NCBI GenBank assembly: GCA_964344625.1
Contig: CAYFNZ010000017.1
Coordinates: 1 to 22,214, forward strand
DNA: 22,214 nt
Reading direction: 5' to 3'
DNA from: JAAYEL01 sp964344625
GTDB taxonomy: Bacteria; Bacillota; Clostridia; Tissierellales; Peptoniphilaceae
A model generated the notes under the pieces. That model did no database searches. It had not been told where the DNA came from and worked only from the letters and a program-made list of their open reading frames with translations. Each line of letters opens with the position of its first letter. Positions within the stretch are counted from its first letter, which is position 1. This document shows positions 14,530 to 22,067 of this stretch, one piece after another. Both the position numbers and the translations under genes were made by a program.

Positions 14530-15171
14530 ATGGAATCGGTAATTTCATTTTTTGAAATACTAGGGGTAATCGTATTTGCCATAACTGGTGCCCTAGAAGC
14601 CATAAAGTCTGGTTTGGACTTACTTGGCGTTTTGATTATAGGGGTGACTACAGCTGTAGGTGGGGGAATCATAAGGGACCTGGTCCTAGGAATCAACCCG
14701 CCTGCAAGCTTTAATGACCCCAAATATATTTATATAGCAGGAGCTACCGCCCTGATAGTTTTTTCCTTTGCTTACTACAACAAAAAAGTCATGGGAAATG
14801 CTTCTATAAAAATTTTCGATAAAATCCTAACCCTAACCGATGCCATCGGACTTGCCGTTTTTACAGTCTTAGGCATGAAGGTGGCCTACGCTCTTTCCTA
14901 CGAGTATAGGGGAGTGATTTATGTTTTTGTAGGCCTAATAACAGGGGTAGGTGGCGGAGTTATCAGGGACGTGCTTCTTCAAAAGGTCCCATATATACTA
15001 GAAAAAAATATTTATGCCTCAGCTTCAATAATAGGGGCCATAATTTTTTATTTTATGACTAAATACGGCTTATTGACCGAAGCCTTGAGGATGGAGATAT
15101 CAATATTAATTATTTTTTCAATCAGGATGTATGCAGCAAGGCATAACCTAGATCTGCCTAAGGCTAATTAG
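14530..15171 (+). CDS. TRIC-like cation channel / UPF0126 membrane protein (YadS family)
   Basis: 213 residues with about seven membrane helices. The family's two internally repeated signatures are both present: AVGGGIIRD (42-50) and GVGGGVIRD (139-147), reflecting the 3+3 inverted repeat of TRIC-type channels. Prokaryotic homologues form trimeric monovalent-cation channels in structural work; the physiological role in bacteria is unclear. It starts 2 bp after hslO. The short intergenic distance leaves little room for a ribosome site, so it probably relies on coupling to hslO. Confidence 0.88.
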   Translation: MESVISFFEILGVIVFAITGALEAIKSGLDLLGVLIIGVTTAVGGGIIRDLVLGINPPASFNDPKYIYIAGATALIVFSFAYYNKKVMGNASIKIFDKILTLTDAIGLAVFTVLGMKVAYALSYEYRGVIYVFVGLITGVGGGVIRDVLLQKVPYILEKNIYASASIIGAIIFYFMTKYGLLTEALRMEISILIIFSIRMYAARHNLDLPKAN

Positions 15172-15194
15172 GCAAGGCTCAATAGGAGGATATT

Positions 15195-15728
15195 ATGGAT
15201 ATTAAAGGCCAAGTAGAAAAAGTTTTACAAGAAATATTTGAAAAAGTTGAATATAACGAAGGAGATATCTTTGTAGTAGGCTGCTCTTCAAGTGAAGTGC
15301 TTGGAGATATGATAGGCCATGGATCTTCTTATGAAGTTGGGGAAGAGATATTTTTGACCATAAAGAAATTTTTAGACGAAAAGAAGATTTATCTTGCCTG
15401 CCAATGCTGTGAGCACCTAAATAGGGCCTTGGTTATAGAAAAAGAACTCCTAGATAAGAAGGATTTTGAAAGGGTGAGCGTAGTACCTCAACCAAAGGCT
15501 GGGGGGTCATTTGCAACAGCTGCCTATAAGCACTTTGAAAATCCCGTTGTCGTAGAGTTTATCAAGGCAGACTTTGGCCTAGATATTGGGGATACCTTTA
15601 TCGGCATGCATTTAAAGCATGTAGCAGTCCCTCTAAGAATTGAACAAAAAACCATAGGTAAGGCCTACGTAACCCAAGCCTACACAAGGCCAAAACTTAT
15701 TGGGGGTATAAGGGCTAGGTATGAATAG
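15195..15728 (+). CDS. UPF0340/YwlG (TIGR01440) family protein
   Basis: 177 residues, full family length and strongly conserved, function not established. The features are VGCSSSEVLGDMIGHGSS (28-45), which could be a phosphate or cofactor loop, and a Cys/His-rich ACQCCEHLNRAL (68-79) that looks like a metal or redox site. The C-terminus has the family ending GGIRARYE. No membrane segments or signal peptide. AGGAGG lies 5 nt before the ATG. Its place between a channel and DNA repair genes gives no clear lead. Confidence 0.88.
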   Translation: MDIKGQVEKVLQEIFEKVEYNEGDIFVVGCSSSEVLGDMIGHGSSYEVGEEIFLTIKKFLDEKKIYLACQCCEHLNRALVIEKELLDKKDFERVSVVPQPKAGGSFATAAYKHFENPVVVEFIKADFGLDIGDTFIGMHLKHVAVPLRIEQKTIGKAYVTQAYTRPKLIGGIRARYE

Positions 15729-15738
15729 AGGATAATTT

Positions 15739-16131
15739 ATGAGTTTATTAGATTGTATTTCTAAACTTAGATTAAAAAAAGAAAAGCAAAAAGAAGGTCT
15801 AATTATTTTAACAACAGAAAAAGTAAATATCATGAATCCAAATTTTAAAAAAGTTGTGGAGCACATGAAGGGAATTTTCAATGAAGATGGCTTTATCAAA
15901 TTATCCTATATGGACATGGACAATGCCACCAGCCTAAGTCATCTTATGGCAAGGCCAAATGCGAATTCCAAGGACTTTGATTTGGAATACCAGGCCATCA
16001 AGGGACCTAGGTATTTTTTACAGGCTTCAGATGTAGAGCAGACCATCTGCTTTTTTAAGGATTTTTTGACAGCCCATAGGCTTCTTGACTTTGACTTAGA
16101 AAACAATAATTGGATCCAAAAATATGATTAA
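15739..16131 (+). CDS. Uncharacterised 130-residue protein
   Basis: I do not recognise a family. The product is soluble and mixed alpha/beta in look, with a basic N-terminus (KLRLKKEKQKE, 9-19), no signal peptide, membrane span or cysteine motif; only Cys5 and a Cys near 104 are present. The ORF has GAGGA 6 nt before its ATG, starts 10 bp after the UPF0340 gene and ends 11 bp before exonuclease III. It keeps the same codon use as its neighbours, so it is a real gene in this operon. The first 30 residues look less ordered; an internal Met31 lies before PNFKKVVEHM, so a later start cannot be excluded. Confidence 0.7.
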   Translation: MSLLDCISKLRLKKEKQKEGLIILTTEKVNIMNPNFKKVVEHMKGIFNEDGFIKLSYMDMDNATSLSHLMARPNANSKDFDLEYQAIKGPRYFLQASDVEQTICFFKDFLTAHRLLDFDLENNNWIQKYD

Positions 16132-16142
16132 GGAGATTTAAT

Positions 16143-16970
16143 ATGAAATTTATTTCGTGGAACATAGATTCATTAAATGCTGCTTTAACCAGCGATTCAA
16201 ATAGGGCAGTCATGTCTAGGAGTGTCCTTGAAACAATCAAACAACATGATGCAGACGTAATTGCCATCCAAGAGACCAAACTACCAGCAACAGGTCCAAG
16301 CAAAAAACATATGCAGATTTTAGAAGAAATGTTTGGCGGCTATGCCTATACCTGGATATCCTCCAAGGAACCAGCCAGAAAAGGCTATGCTGGGACCATG
16401 GTATTTTACAAGAATAACCTAAATCCAATAGTGGTAAGTCCCAAGATAGGGGCGCCAGAACCCATGGACCATGAGGGAAGGATTCTCACCCTAGAATTTG
16501 ATGATTTTTACTTTACAAATGTGTATACGCCAAATGCAGGTGATAAGCTAAATAGGTTGGAAGAAAGACAGGCTTGGGACAAGGCCTATGCTGACTACTT
16601 GGCAAGTCTTGATATGGACAAACCAGTGATAGCCACAGGGGACTTTAATGTGGCCCATGAAGAAATAGACCTTGCAAATCCTGATTCAAACAGGAGGTCT
16701 GCTGGCTTTACAGATGAAGAAAGACAAGGCTTTACAAACTTGTTAAACAAGGGCTTTACCGATACTTTTAGGTATTTACACGGGGATGTTACAGGCGTTT
16801 ATACCTGGTGGGCACAAAGGGTAAGAACTTCAAAGATAAATAACTCTGGCTGGAGGATAGATTATTTTCTTGTAAGTGATACAATAAAGGACAAGGTAAG
16901 AAAATCAGAGATGATAGATTCAGGAGACAGGCAAGACCACACTCCAATCCTATTGGAAATTTCAATATAA
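16143..16970 (+). CDS. xth: Exodeoxyribonuclease III / AP endonuclease
   Basis: 275 residues of the EEP nuclease fold. It cuts abasic sites and 3'-blocked ends in base excision repair. Catalytic residues are visible in order: Asn7 (SWNID), Glu44 (QETKL), Tyr128 (NVYTPNA), Asp167/Asn169 (GDFNV), Asp240 (WRIDYF) and the Asp265-His266 pair (QDHTPI). The TWW segment at 221-223 followed by WRIDYFLVS is characteristic of the ExoA/Xth group. GGAG upstream supports the start. It closes the hslO operon and is followed by a strong terminator. Confidence 0.96.
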   Translation: MKFISWNIDSLNAALTSDSNRAVMSRSVLETIKQHDADVIAIQETKLPATGPSKKHMQILEEMFGGYAYTWISSKEPARKGYAGTMVFYKNNLNPIVVSPKIGAPEPMDHEGRILTLEFDDFYFTNVYTPNAGDKLNRLEERQAWDKAYADYLASLDMDKPVIATGDFNVAHEEIDLANPDSNRRSAGFTDEERQGFTNLLNKGFTDTFRYLHGDVTGVYTWWAQRVRTSKINNSGWRIDYFLVSDTIKDKVRKSEMIDSGDRQDHTPILLEISI

Positions 16971-16979
16971 GTTTAAAGG

Positions 16980-17028
16980 GTAGTGTTGCAGAATGACTAA
17001 AAATCATTCTGTAATACTACTTTTTTTT
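16980..17028 (+). terminator. Strong terminator after exonuclease III (repeated element, copy 1)
   Basis: A 17-bp stem (16980-16996 with 17004-17020, two G-U pairs) with loop CTAAAAA is followed by eight T. The whole element recurs at 22068-22115 with one base change inside the hairpin that keeps pairing. Confidence 0.92.
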
Positions 17029-17088
17029 GAGCTATTTTGCAACAGCCCCTATTTTTTTTAATCAAATATATAAGAATTTATATTTTAT

Positions 17089-17097
17089 TGCTATAAT
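17089..17097 (+). promoter_or_regulatory. Extended -10 promoter of the DUF2974 gene
   Basis: TGCTATAAT gives TGn plus a perfect -10, in a very A/T-rich stretch; no good -35 is seen at 16-18 bp. Transcription would begin about 20 nt before the chosen start codon. Confidence 0.65.
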
Positions 17098-17125
17098 AAG
17101 CATATGATTGAGGGAAAGGATAAAG

Positions 17126-18217
17126 ATGGATAATATTTTAGGATATATTAAGGAATATGGGCAGTATGATTTTAAGTCAAGGCCCTTTAACGAAGTAGAT
17201 AGCTTGGCCCTATCTCAATTAGCCTACAGCGATTTAAAGGTTTTTAGCGACCTAAAAAAGGCTTCATTTACCATAGGAGAGCTTGGTCAGGATGAGGATT
17301 TAGGAAGGCAAATGAGTTCTATAACATGGTTTCCAGACTTGGACTACCAATTACTTAAGTCCATGTCAGAGTCTCTTAGGTTTAAAGACTTGTTAATAAC
17401 TGACTTCTACCAGGCTGAAGACTACAGTCAAGAAGGACAATTTACGGCATTCACTACAAAGATTTATCAAGACCAGATAGCCCTAATCTTCAGGGGGACA
17501 GATGCCAGTTTTGAAGGCTGGGCAGAAAGTTTGGCCCTTTCATTTGATGAAGAACTGCCTGCCCAAACTACGGCTAAAAAATATCTAGAAGGTATTGCTG
17601 AAAAATATGAAGAGGATATGATATTAGCAGGGCATTCTAAAGGTGGAAACCTAGTGGTTTTTGCGGCAAGTACGGTAGATGAGTCTATACAAGAAAGGAT
17701 TAAGACAGTCTATAACCTTGATGGCCCAGGCTTTTTGCCAGAATTCTATAAGAGGCCAGACTATCATAGTATAGAAGAAAAAATTTTGGTTTATATGCCA
17801 AAAAGGTCCTTTGTAGGTATGCTTTTAGAAGGTGTTGGCAAGAAGCATATTGTTGAATGCAAGGGGATATTTATAGACCAGCATTCAGCTTTTAACTGGA
17901 TGACTGAAGATGGGGCTTTTAAGGAAATAAAAAACCTAGACTCTATATCAATAATCACAAATAAGGCCATAGATGAGTGGCTTAAAATAGTTGATAGGGA
18001 GGATAGGAAGGAAATTATTAAACTCATTTACAATGTTTTGGACCAAACAGGTGAGTCAGATGTAAACGGAATCTTAGACAATAAGATAAATAATTTCTTT
18101 AAGATTAGGCAGGCCCTTAATAGCATGGGGGAAGATGAACAAAACTTATTAAAGCAAAGTAAGGATGGACTGATTAGAATTTTAAGGCAAGAAGCCCTTA
18201 ATTCTATAATCAAATAG
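17126..18217 (+). CDS. DUF2974 (Mbeg1-like) alpha/beta-hydrolase-fold protein
   Basis: 363 residues. The N-terminus (ILGYIKEYGQYDF, then RPFNEVDSLALSQLAY) matches the conserved start of DUF2974 proteins. Lipase-like features follow: FRGTD...GWAES around 118-131, and the nucleophile elbow GHSKGG with Ser171, plus a late His in DQHSAFNW (about 252-259). This suggests a serine hydrolase, but the substrate is unknown. No signal peptide is seen, so it is probably cytosolic. A TTG at 17108 would extend it by six residues, but AAAGGA at 17115-17120 selects the ATG at 17126. The AIM24-family gene begins 13 bp later. Confidence 0.82.
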   Translation: MDNILGYIKEYGQYDFKSRPFNEVDSLALSQLAYSDLKVFSDLKKASFTIGELGQDEDLGRQMSSITWFPDLDYQLLKSMSESLRFKDLLITDFYQAEDYSQEGQFTAFTTKIYQDQIALIFRGTDASFEGWAESLALSFDEELPAQTTAKKYLEGIAEKYEEDMILAGHSKGGNLVVFAASTVDESIQERIKTVYNLDGPGFLPEFYKRPDYHSIEEKILVYMPKRSFVGMLLEGVGKKHIVECKGIFIDQHSAFNWMTEDGAFKEIKNLDSISIITNKAIDEWLKIVDREDRKEIIKLIYNVLDQTGESDVNGILDNKINNFFKIRQALNSMGEDEQNLLKQSKDGLIRILRQEALNSIIK

Positions 18218-18230
18218 GCTAGGAGGAAAA

Positions 18231-18307
18231 ATGAGATACGAAATCAAGGGTGGAAATTTACCATATGTTGTTTGCTATTTAAGCAATGGAGAAAGCGTAG
18301 TAACTGA
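18231..18307 (+). CDS. AIM24/TIGR00266-family protein, only the first 25 codons visible
   Basis: The start MRYEIKGGNLPYVVCYLSNGE is the recognisable N-terminus of the AIM24 family (usually over 200 residues; beta-sandwich proteins of unclear function). AGGAGG stands 5 nt before the ATG, and it follows the DUF2974 gene by 13 bp, likely in one operon. The sequence then enters a 100-N gap. On the far side all three frames stop within six codons, so about 600 bp of coding sequence must be missing if the gene is intact, or the gene is truncated. Confidence 0.75.
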
Positions 18308-18407
18308 NNNNNNNNNNNNNNNNNNNNNNNNNNNNNNNNNNNNNNNNNNNNNNNNNNNNNNNNNNNNNNNNNNNNNNNNNNNNNNNNNNNNNNNNNNNNN
18401 NNNNNNN
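18308..18407. other. Assembly gap of 100 N
   Basis: Exactly 100 unknown bases inside the AIM24-family gene. Unlike the first gap, its flanks share no visible repeat. The true length is unknown and, judged from the family size, probably several hundred bases. Confidence 0.95.
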
Positions 18408-18480
18408 TTAAAATTTTAAATTTATAGGAAAATTTAGTATCATCTATATATTGTAAAAATAAAGGAGATATTAATAAATA

Positions 18481-20013
18481 ATGGAAAAAAATAAACAGAC
18501 CATACTTAAGGTCATCCATGCTATAAGCTTTTTAGCCTTTTTATACGGAGCCTATAGCGTGATTAAACACAACTTTTTGCCATCAAAATACAGGATTATT
18601 GCCTTGGCTGTAATATTTGTAATTTATCTTGTCATTGGTGGCTTGCTTTACGCAAGAAAAAACAATCATGTAGCCGCTAAGGCCTTAATGCTTTTAATTC
18701 TGCTAGTTTTTGGTGGGGTATCAGCAGTTGGTGCCTATTCCTTAAATAAGGGGATAGATGTCTTAAACAGGTTAAATGACACTAAAAAGAAGGCTGTTGA
18801 GTTTTCTCTTGTAGTCCTTAAAGACTCAGACATAAATACTACAGAAGAGATTAAGGATGAAAAAGTAATGACAGCCCTAAAAAAAGATAAGATCAATATA
18901 GATGGCTTTAAGGAAAAATTTAAGGAAGCTAAGTCCTTTGACCTTCAATTAGAAGATGGGGACAACTATAACTTAGTTGCAAAAAAACTTATGAACAAGG
19001 AAACTAAGGTTATTTTATTAAATGAAAGCTTTAGGTCAATTATTGAAGGGGCTGAAGAAATCGGAGACTTTAGTGATAAGACCAGGGTTTTGGAAAATTT
19101 TGTAATTGAAATAGAAGTTGACCCTGAACAAGAAGCTAAGCTAGATGCAGCTGCAAAGGCTGAGTTAGATGAACTTGCTAGGCTAGCCGCTGAAAAATAC
19201 GGCAAGCCAAAAGATGATGAAAACAAGGATAAAGAACCTACGGAAATAGATGGTTTTGCCCTATATATCTCAGGAATTGATACCTACGGAAGCATTGCTA
19301 CAACAAGTAGGTCAGATGTAAATATAGTTGCAAGTATTAATCCTAAGACCAGAAAGGTAATTACAGCAAGTATACCTAGGGACTCTTATGTGCCAATAGC
19401 TGGCGGTGGTAACAACGAATATGATAAGCTAACCCATGCTGGTATTTATGGGGTAGATAGCTCTAAGGCAACTATCCAAAACCTATTAGTAATCCCAATA
19501 GAATACTATGCCAGAGTAAACTTTTCTTCCTTGATTGAGATGGTAGATGTCCTTGGTGGAATTTATGTAGATAATCCAGTGGCTTTCTCAGCTATGGGCT
19601 TTGATTTTCCAGAGGGAAATATCTACTTAGATGGCAAGGCAGCCTTGGCATTTTCAAGGGAAAGATATAGTTTGTCTGATGGAGACTTTGACAGGGGAAG
19701 AAATCAAATGAGGGTTATTGAAGGTATCATGAAGAAGGCTATGAGCCCTTCTATACTTCTTAACTACCAAGAAATCTTAAATACAATTTTAAATTCTACA
19801 CAAACTAATATGCCTTCATCAAAGATTATTGAATTAATCAATAACCAAATCTCAGAAGGCGGAGATTGGGAATTTGATGCAGTAACCGTAAAGGGCTATG
19901 GTCAATTAGGTCTTCCATCATATGCTATGCCTGGTTGGAACCTATATATGTATGTTATTGATGAAGATAGTTTAAGAGAAGTTGCTCAAGAACTTTATCA
20001 AAATATGCAGTAA
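18481..20013 (+). CDS. LCP-family glycopolymer transferase with three N-terminal membrane spans and accessory domain
   Basis: 510 residues. Three hydrophobic spans (about 9-28, 38-58, 65-86) are followed by an extracellular accessory domain (about 100-230), a charged Ala/Glu/Lys-rich linker (about 215-255) and the LCP catalytic domain from about 260. LCP motifs are ISGIDTYG, RSDVN, IPRDS, KLTHAGIYG and a C-terminal FSRERYSLSDGDFDRGRNQ that carries the substrate-binding arginines. The layout resembles the capsule-type LCP proteins of streptococci (Cps2A/LytR). It probably attaches a wall polymer to peptidoglycan. GGAG at 18464-18467 is 13 nt from the ATG, longer than usual. It is the second LCP protein in the window. 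Confidence 0.92.
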   Translation: MEKNKQTILKVIHAISFLAFLYGAYSVIKHNFLPSKYRIIALAVIFVIYLVIGGLLYARKNNHVAAKALMLLILLVFGGVSAVGAYSLNKGIDVLNRLNDTKKKAVEFSLVVLKDSDINTTEEIKDEKVMTALKKDKINIDGFKEKFKEAKSFDLQLEDGDNYNLVAKKLMNKETKVILLNESFRSIIEGAEEIGDFSDKTRVLENFVIEIEVDPEQEAKLDAAAKAELDELARLAAEKYGKPKDDENKDKEPTEIDGFALYISGIDTYGSIATTSRSDVNIVASINPKTRKVITASIPRDSYVPIAGGGNNEYDKLTHAGIYGVDSSKATIQNLLVIPIEYYARVNFSSLIEMVDVLGGIYVDNPVAFSAMGFDFPEGNIYLDGKAALAFSRERYSLSDGDFDRGRNQMRVIEGIMKKAMSPSILLNYQEILNTILNSTQTNMPSSKIIELINNQISEGGDWEFDAVTVKGYGQLGLPSYAMPGWNLYMYVIDEDSLREVAQELYQNMQ

Positions 20014-20024
20014 AAGGCTTTTAA

Positions 20025-20564
20025 ATGCAAAAAATATTTGAGACACAAAGACTATATTTTAGAAGGTTTACCTACAAGGATACAGGAAGGTTGGCATACT
20101 TATTTAACGATTTAGATGTGACTAAGTATTTTAGTAGCCTTCCATTTCCTTACAAGGAAAGCCATGCTAAGGAATGGATTAGTCACCAAAATGAAAACTT
20201 TAAGAAGGATTTGGTCTATGACTTTGCCATAGTTGATAAAAGTGATGATAGGATAATTGGAAGCATCAGCATGTTCAATATTCCTAAGCACAAAAAGACC
20301 TCAATTGGCTATATGATTGGCAAGGACTATTGGGGCAAGGGCTATGCTACAGAGGCCTTGAAGGCTGTAATTGAGTATGCATTTTCCGAGAAGGGCTACC
20401 ATAAGGTTTCTGCCCAACATATCGAGGACAATGCTGCTTCTGGCAGGGTCATGCAAAAGGCCGGGATGATTTTTGAAGGAAAAAGGGTCGATGAGGTCTA
20501 TAAGGACCAAAAATTTTATACGACCATGGTGTATTACAAATTAAATGATAGGAAACTAGATTAA
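20025..20564 (+). CDS. GNAT-family N-acetyltransferase (RimJ/RimL type)
   Basis: 179 residues. The start FETQRLYFRRFTYKD is the standard opening of RimJ/RimL-like acetyltransferases, and the acetyl-CoA loop is in GYMIGKDYWGKGYATEAL (95-112), with the Q/R-x-x-G-x-G/A pattern as WGKGYA. NAASGRVMQKAGM (136-148) is the conserved C-terminal GNAT segment. It could acetylate a ribosomal protein N-terminus or a small molecule; sequence alone does not decide. It follows the LCP gene by 11 bp with a weak AAAAGG site, so it is probably co-transcribed. Confidence 0.9.
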   Translation: MQKIFETQRLYFRRFTYKDTGRLAYLFNDLDVTKYFSSLPFPYKESHAKEWISHQNENFKKDLVYDFAIVDKSDDRIIGSISMFNIPKHKKTSIGYMIGKDYWGKGYATEALKAVIEYAFSEKGYHKVSAQHIEDNAASGRVMQKAGMIFEGKRVDEVYKDQKFYTTMVYYKLNDRKLD

Positions 20565-20592
20565 ATTTAGTTTTGATGGTACTATATATCGA

Positions 20593-20615
20593 TGAGATAG
20601 CAAAAGCATATCTCA
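20593..20615 (+). terminator. Hairpin downstream of the GNAT gene, possible weak terminator
   Basis: TGAGATA (20593-20599) pairs with TATCTCA (20609-20615), extended by GC/GC around an AAAA loop. What follows (ACATTATTTAG) is only partly U-rich. It sits between the GNAT gene and the riboswitch and could end the first transcript or simply be part of a longer leader. Confidence 0.4.
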
Positions 20616-20627
20616 ACATTATTTAGG

Positions 20628-20710
20628 GTAGGTCATTTGCGTTAAGTGATTGAGGATGGGACGTTGCCTCAATACGAAACATATGTGCGATAAATGACTG
20701 CGTTCACTAC
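20628..20710 (+). ncRNA. Tetrahydrofolate (THF) riboswitch aptamer
   Basis: The block has the conserved landmarks of the THF riboswitch class (as remembered from the Eubacterium siraeum aptamer): GCGTTAAGTG (20639-20648), GGATGGGACGTTGCC (20654-20668) and ACGAA (20674-20678). The helices form: GTAG/CTAC (20628-20631 with 20707-20710), GTCATTT/AAATGAC (20632-20638 with 20692-20698) and ATTGAGG/CCTCAAT (20649-20655 with 20667-20673). The expected pseudoknot is kept by GGACG (20659-20663) with CGTTC (20701-20705). The gene downstream is a FolT-type folate transporter, the known target of this class, which makes the call firm. Confidence 0.93.
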
Positions 20711-20740
20711 TTAAGGTCCCTTAAGTAGATACAAAGGGGG
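20707..20740 (+). promoter_or_regulatory. Expression platform of the THF riboswitch (translational switch)
   Basis: CTACTTAAGG (20707-20716) can pair with CCTTAAGTAG (20719-20728), but its first four bases are also the 3' strand of the aptamer closing helix. CCCTT (20718-20722) can pair with the Shine-Dalgarno AAGGG within 20733-20740. Thus ligand-held closing helix frees CCCTT to cover the ribosome site (off), while the free RNA forms the long hairpin and leaves it open (on). No T-run is present, so control is translational. The pairings are seen; the switching logic is inferred. Confidence 0.7.
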
Positions 20741-20744
20741 ATAT

Positions 20745-21638
20745 ATGAACAACAAAATATCGTTAAAGAACTGGTTGATTTGCGCAATTTTAGCTATTAT
20801 TGCTATAGTTGCCATAAGGTTTAATGGGAAGCCAACAATATATGTAGGCCTAATTTTTGCTTATCTTGCAATCCTATTAATCGGTTTATTTTCAACTCCA
20901 TTGCTTGGAGCCATTTCTGGGCCAATCGTGGTAGGAGCTGGCTTTTGGCTTAGAAATTTAATGCCAGAAGTTTCAAAGCTTAAAGGTGACAAGCTTGAAG
21001 CCTTTCTTAGAGAAAGCGCAAGCTATACTGAGTTTTACAGCAAGTACATGATTATTCTTTTGCTTCTAGGCCTTTTTATTGGGCTATTAGGAGGGGCAAT
21101 CGGAAGGATTCTTCAAGAAGATAGGATTGAAAAATTCACTCCGAATAAGATTAGCTACATGGCAGTCTTTGTTGCCTTGTCTGTAATCATTAACTCAGTT
21201 AGGATAGGATCAGTAAGCTTTGGAGGATTCCCAATAATTCTATCCGGCTATTTACTAGGACCTGTTTCAGGTTTTATAGTTGGTGGAGTTGCTGATATCG
21301 TAGCCTTCATAGTTAGACCGTCATCATTTGGCTTTAACATTTTATTTACCATGACTTCAGCACTTACAGGACTGATACCTGTAGTGATTACAAATCTTTT
21401 AGGCGAAAAGTATCCAAAATATAGCTTTATAAAGATTTTAATTGGTATATTTATTGGTCAAATGCTTACTTCAGTAATCTTAGTACCTATCTTTTCAACA
21501 ATCCTTTATAAGAAGGTATTCTTAGTTGAACTTACTAAGGCCTTTACAAAACAAGCTGTTTCAATACCTATTTATTCATTCTTAATCGTTACACTAAATG
21601 ATAGGATTGGAAAGGCTGTACAATTCGATAGGGTATAA
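20745..21638 (+). CDS. folT: ECF transporter S component, folate (FolT) family, with N-terminal membrane extension
   Basis: 297 residues, well above the roughly 170-190 usual for FolT. The C-terminal part (about 135-295) is a six-helix S component with the folate-type core GGFPIILSGYLLGPVSGFIVGG (160-181, part) then ADIVAFIVRP and FNILFTMTSALTGLI. S components bind the vitamin and dock on the shared EcfT/EcfA energising module, which is not in the window. Residues 1-125 form an extra membrane region with about three spans (10-25, 30-70, 101-122). In it LLGAISGPIVVG (53-64) resembles LLGPVSGFIVGG (170-181) of the core, suggesting a degenerate partial duplication. Start ATG follows AAAGGGGG. 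The THF riboswitch upstream supports folate as substrate. Confidence 0.88.
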   Translation: MNNKISLKNWLICAILAIIAIVAIRFNGKPTIYVGLIFAYLAILLIGLFSTPLLGAISGPIVVGAGFWLRNLMPEVSKLKGDKLEAFLRESASYTEFYSKYMIILLLLGLFIGLLGGAIGRILQEDRIEKFTPNKISYMAVFVALSVIINSVRIGSVSFGGFPIILSGYLLGPVSGFIVGGVADIVAFIVRPSSFGFNILFTMTSALTGLIPVVITNLLGEKYPKYSFIKILIGIFIGQMLTSVILVPIFSTILYKKVFLVELTKAFTKQAVSIPIYSFLIVTLNDRIGKAVQFDRV

Positions 21639-21643
21639 TTCGG

Positions 21644-21666
21644 GGCCGAGTTCATTCGGCCTTTTT
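21644..21666 (+). terminator. Terminator of folT
   Basis: A GGCCGA/TCGGCC stem (21644-21649 with 21656-21661) with a 6-nt loop is followed by TTTTT. It starts 5 nt after the stop codon and separates folT from the ArsC-like gene, though the next ribosome site is only 15 nt beyond. Confidence 0.85.
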
Positions 21667-21690
21667 ATATGTATTTTACAAGGAGGAAAT

Positions 21691-22038
21691 ATGTTAGTAA
21701 TTTGTTATAAGAAGTGTGGAACTTGCAGGAAATTAGAAAAAATTCTTAATGAAAAAAATATAGCCTACGACTATAGGCACATAGACCAGGAAAACCCTAG
21801 CAAAGAAGAAATCAAAAAATGGCATGACCTATCAGGTCTTGACATAAAGAGATTTTTCAACACCTCAGGTGGAGTTTATAGGGAAGAAAATCTAAAGGAC
21901 AAACTTCCAAACATGACTCTAGAAGAAAAATATAACATCCTTTCAACAAATGGCATGCTGGTAAAAAGACCAATAATTTTAGACCAAGACAAGGTTTATG
22001 TAGGACCAGACGCAGTAAAATTTGCTGAGAGCTTGTAG
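21691..22038 (+). CDS. ArsC/Spx-family thioredoxin-fold protein
   Basis: 115 residues, the usual length. A CxxC motif lies near the N-terminus (CGTC, 9-12), followed by the family's ENPSKEEIKKWHDLSG and RFFNTSG segments, then NGMLVKRPIILD, where the Arg of the KRP loop corresponds to the anion-binding Arg of ArsC-like proteins. It is closer to the YusI-like 'arsenate reductase family' than to the RNA-polymerase regulator Spx; true arsenate reduction is unproven and no ars genes are nearby. An in-frame ATG at 21598 lies inside folT and gives an unrelated extension, so the ATG at 21691 with AGGAGG at 21681-21686 is the start. No clear promoter is seen in the 52 bp before it. Confidence 0.9.
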   Translation: MLVICYKKCGTCRKLEKILNEKNIAYDYRHIDQENPSKEEIKKWHDLSGLDIKRFFNTSGGVYREENLKDKLPNMTLEEKYNILSTNGMLVKRPIILDQDKVYVGPDAVKFAESL

Positions 22039-22067
22039 AAAAGACTATATCAAATGGCTGAAAAAAG

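Noticed and set aside
18231..18419. A 62-codon gene running through the N gap
   Set aside because: The reading frame across a gap of unknown size is meaningless; only the 25 codons before the gap can be trusted.
21598..21690. 31-codon N-terminal extension of the ArsC-like protein
   Set aside because: It overlaps the end of folT and its terminator, and a textbook AGGAGG site precedes the ATG at 21691.
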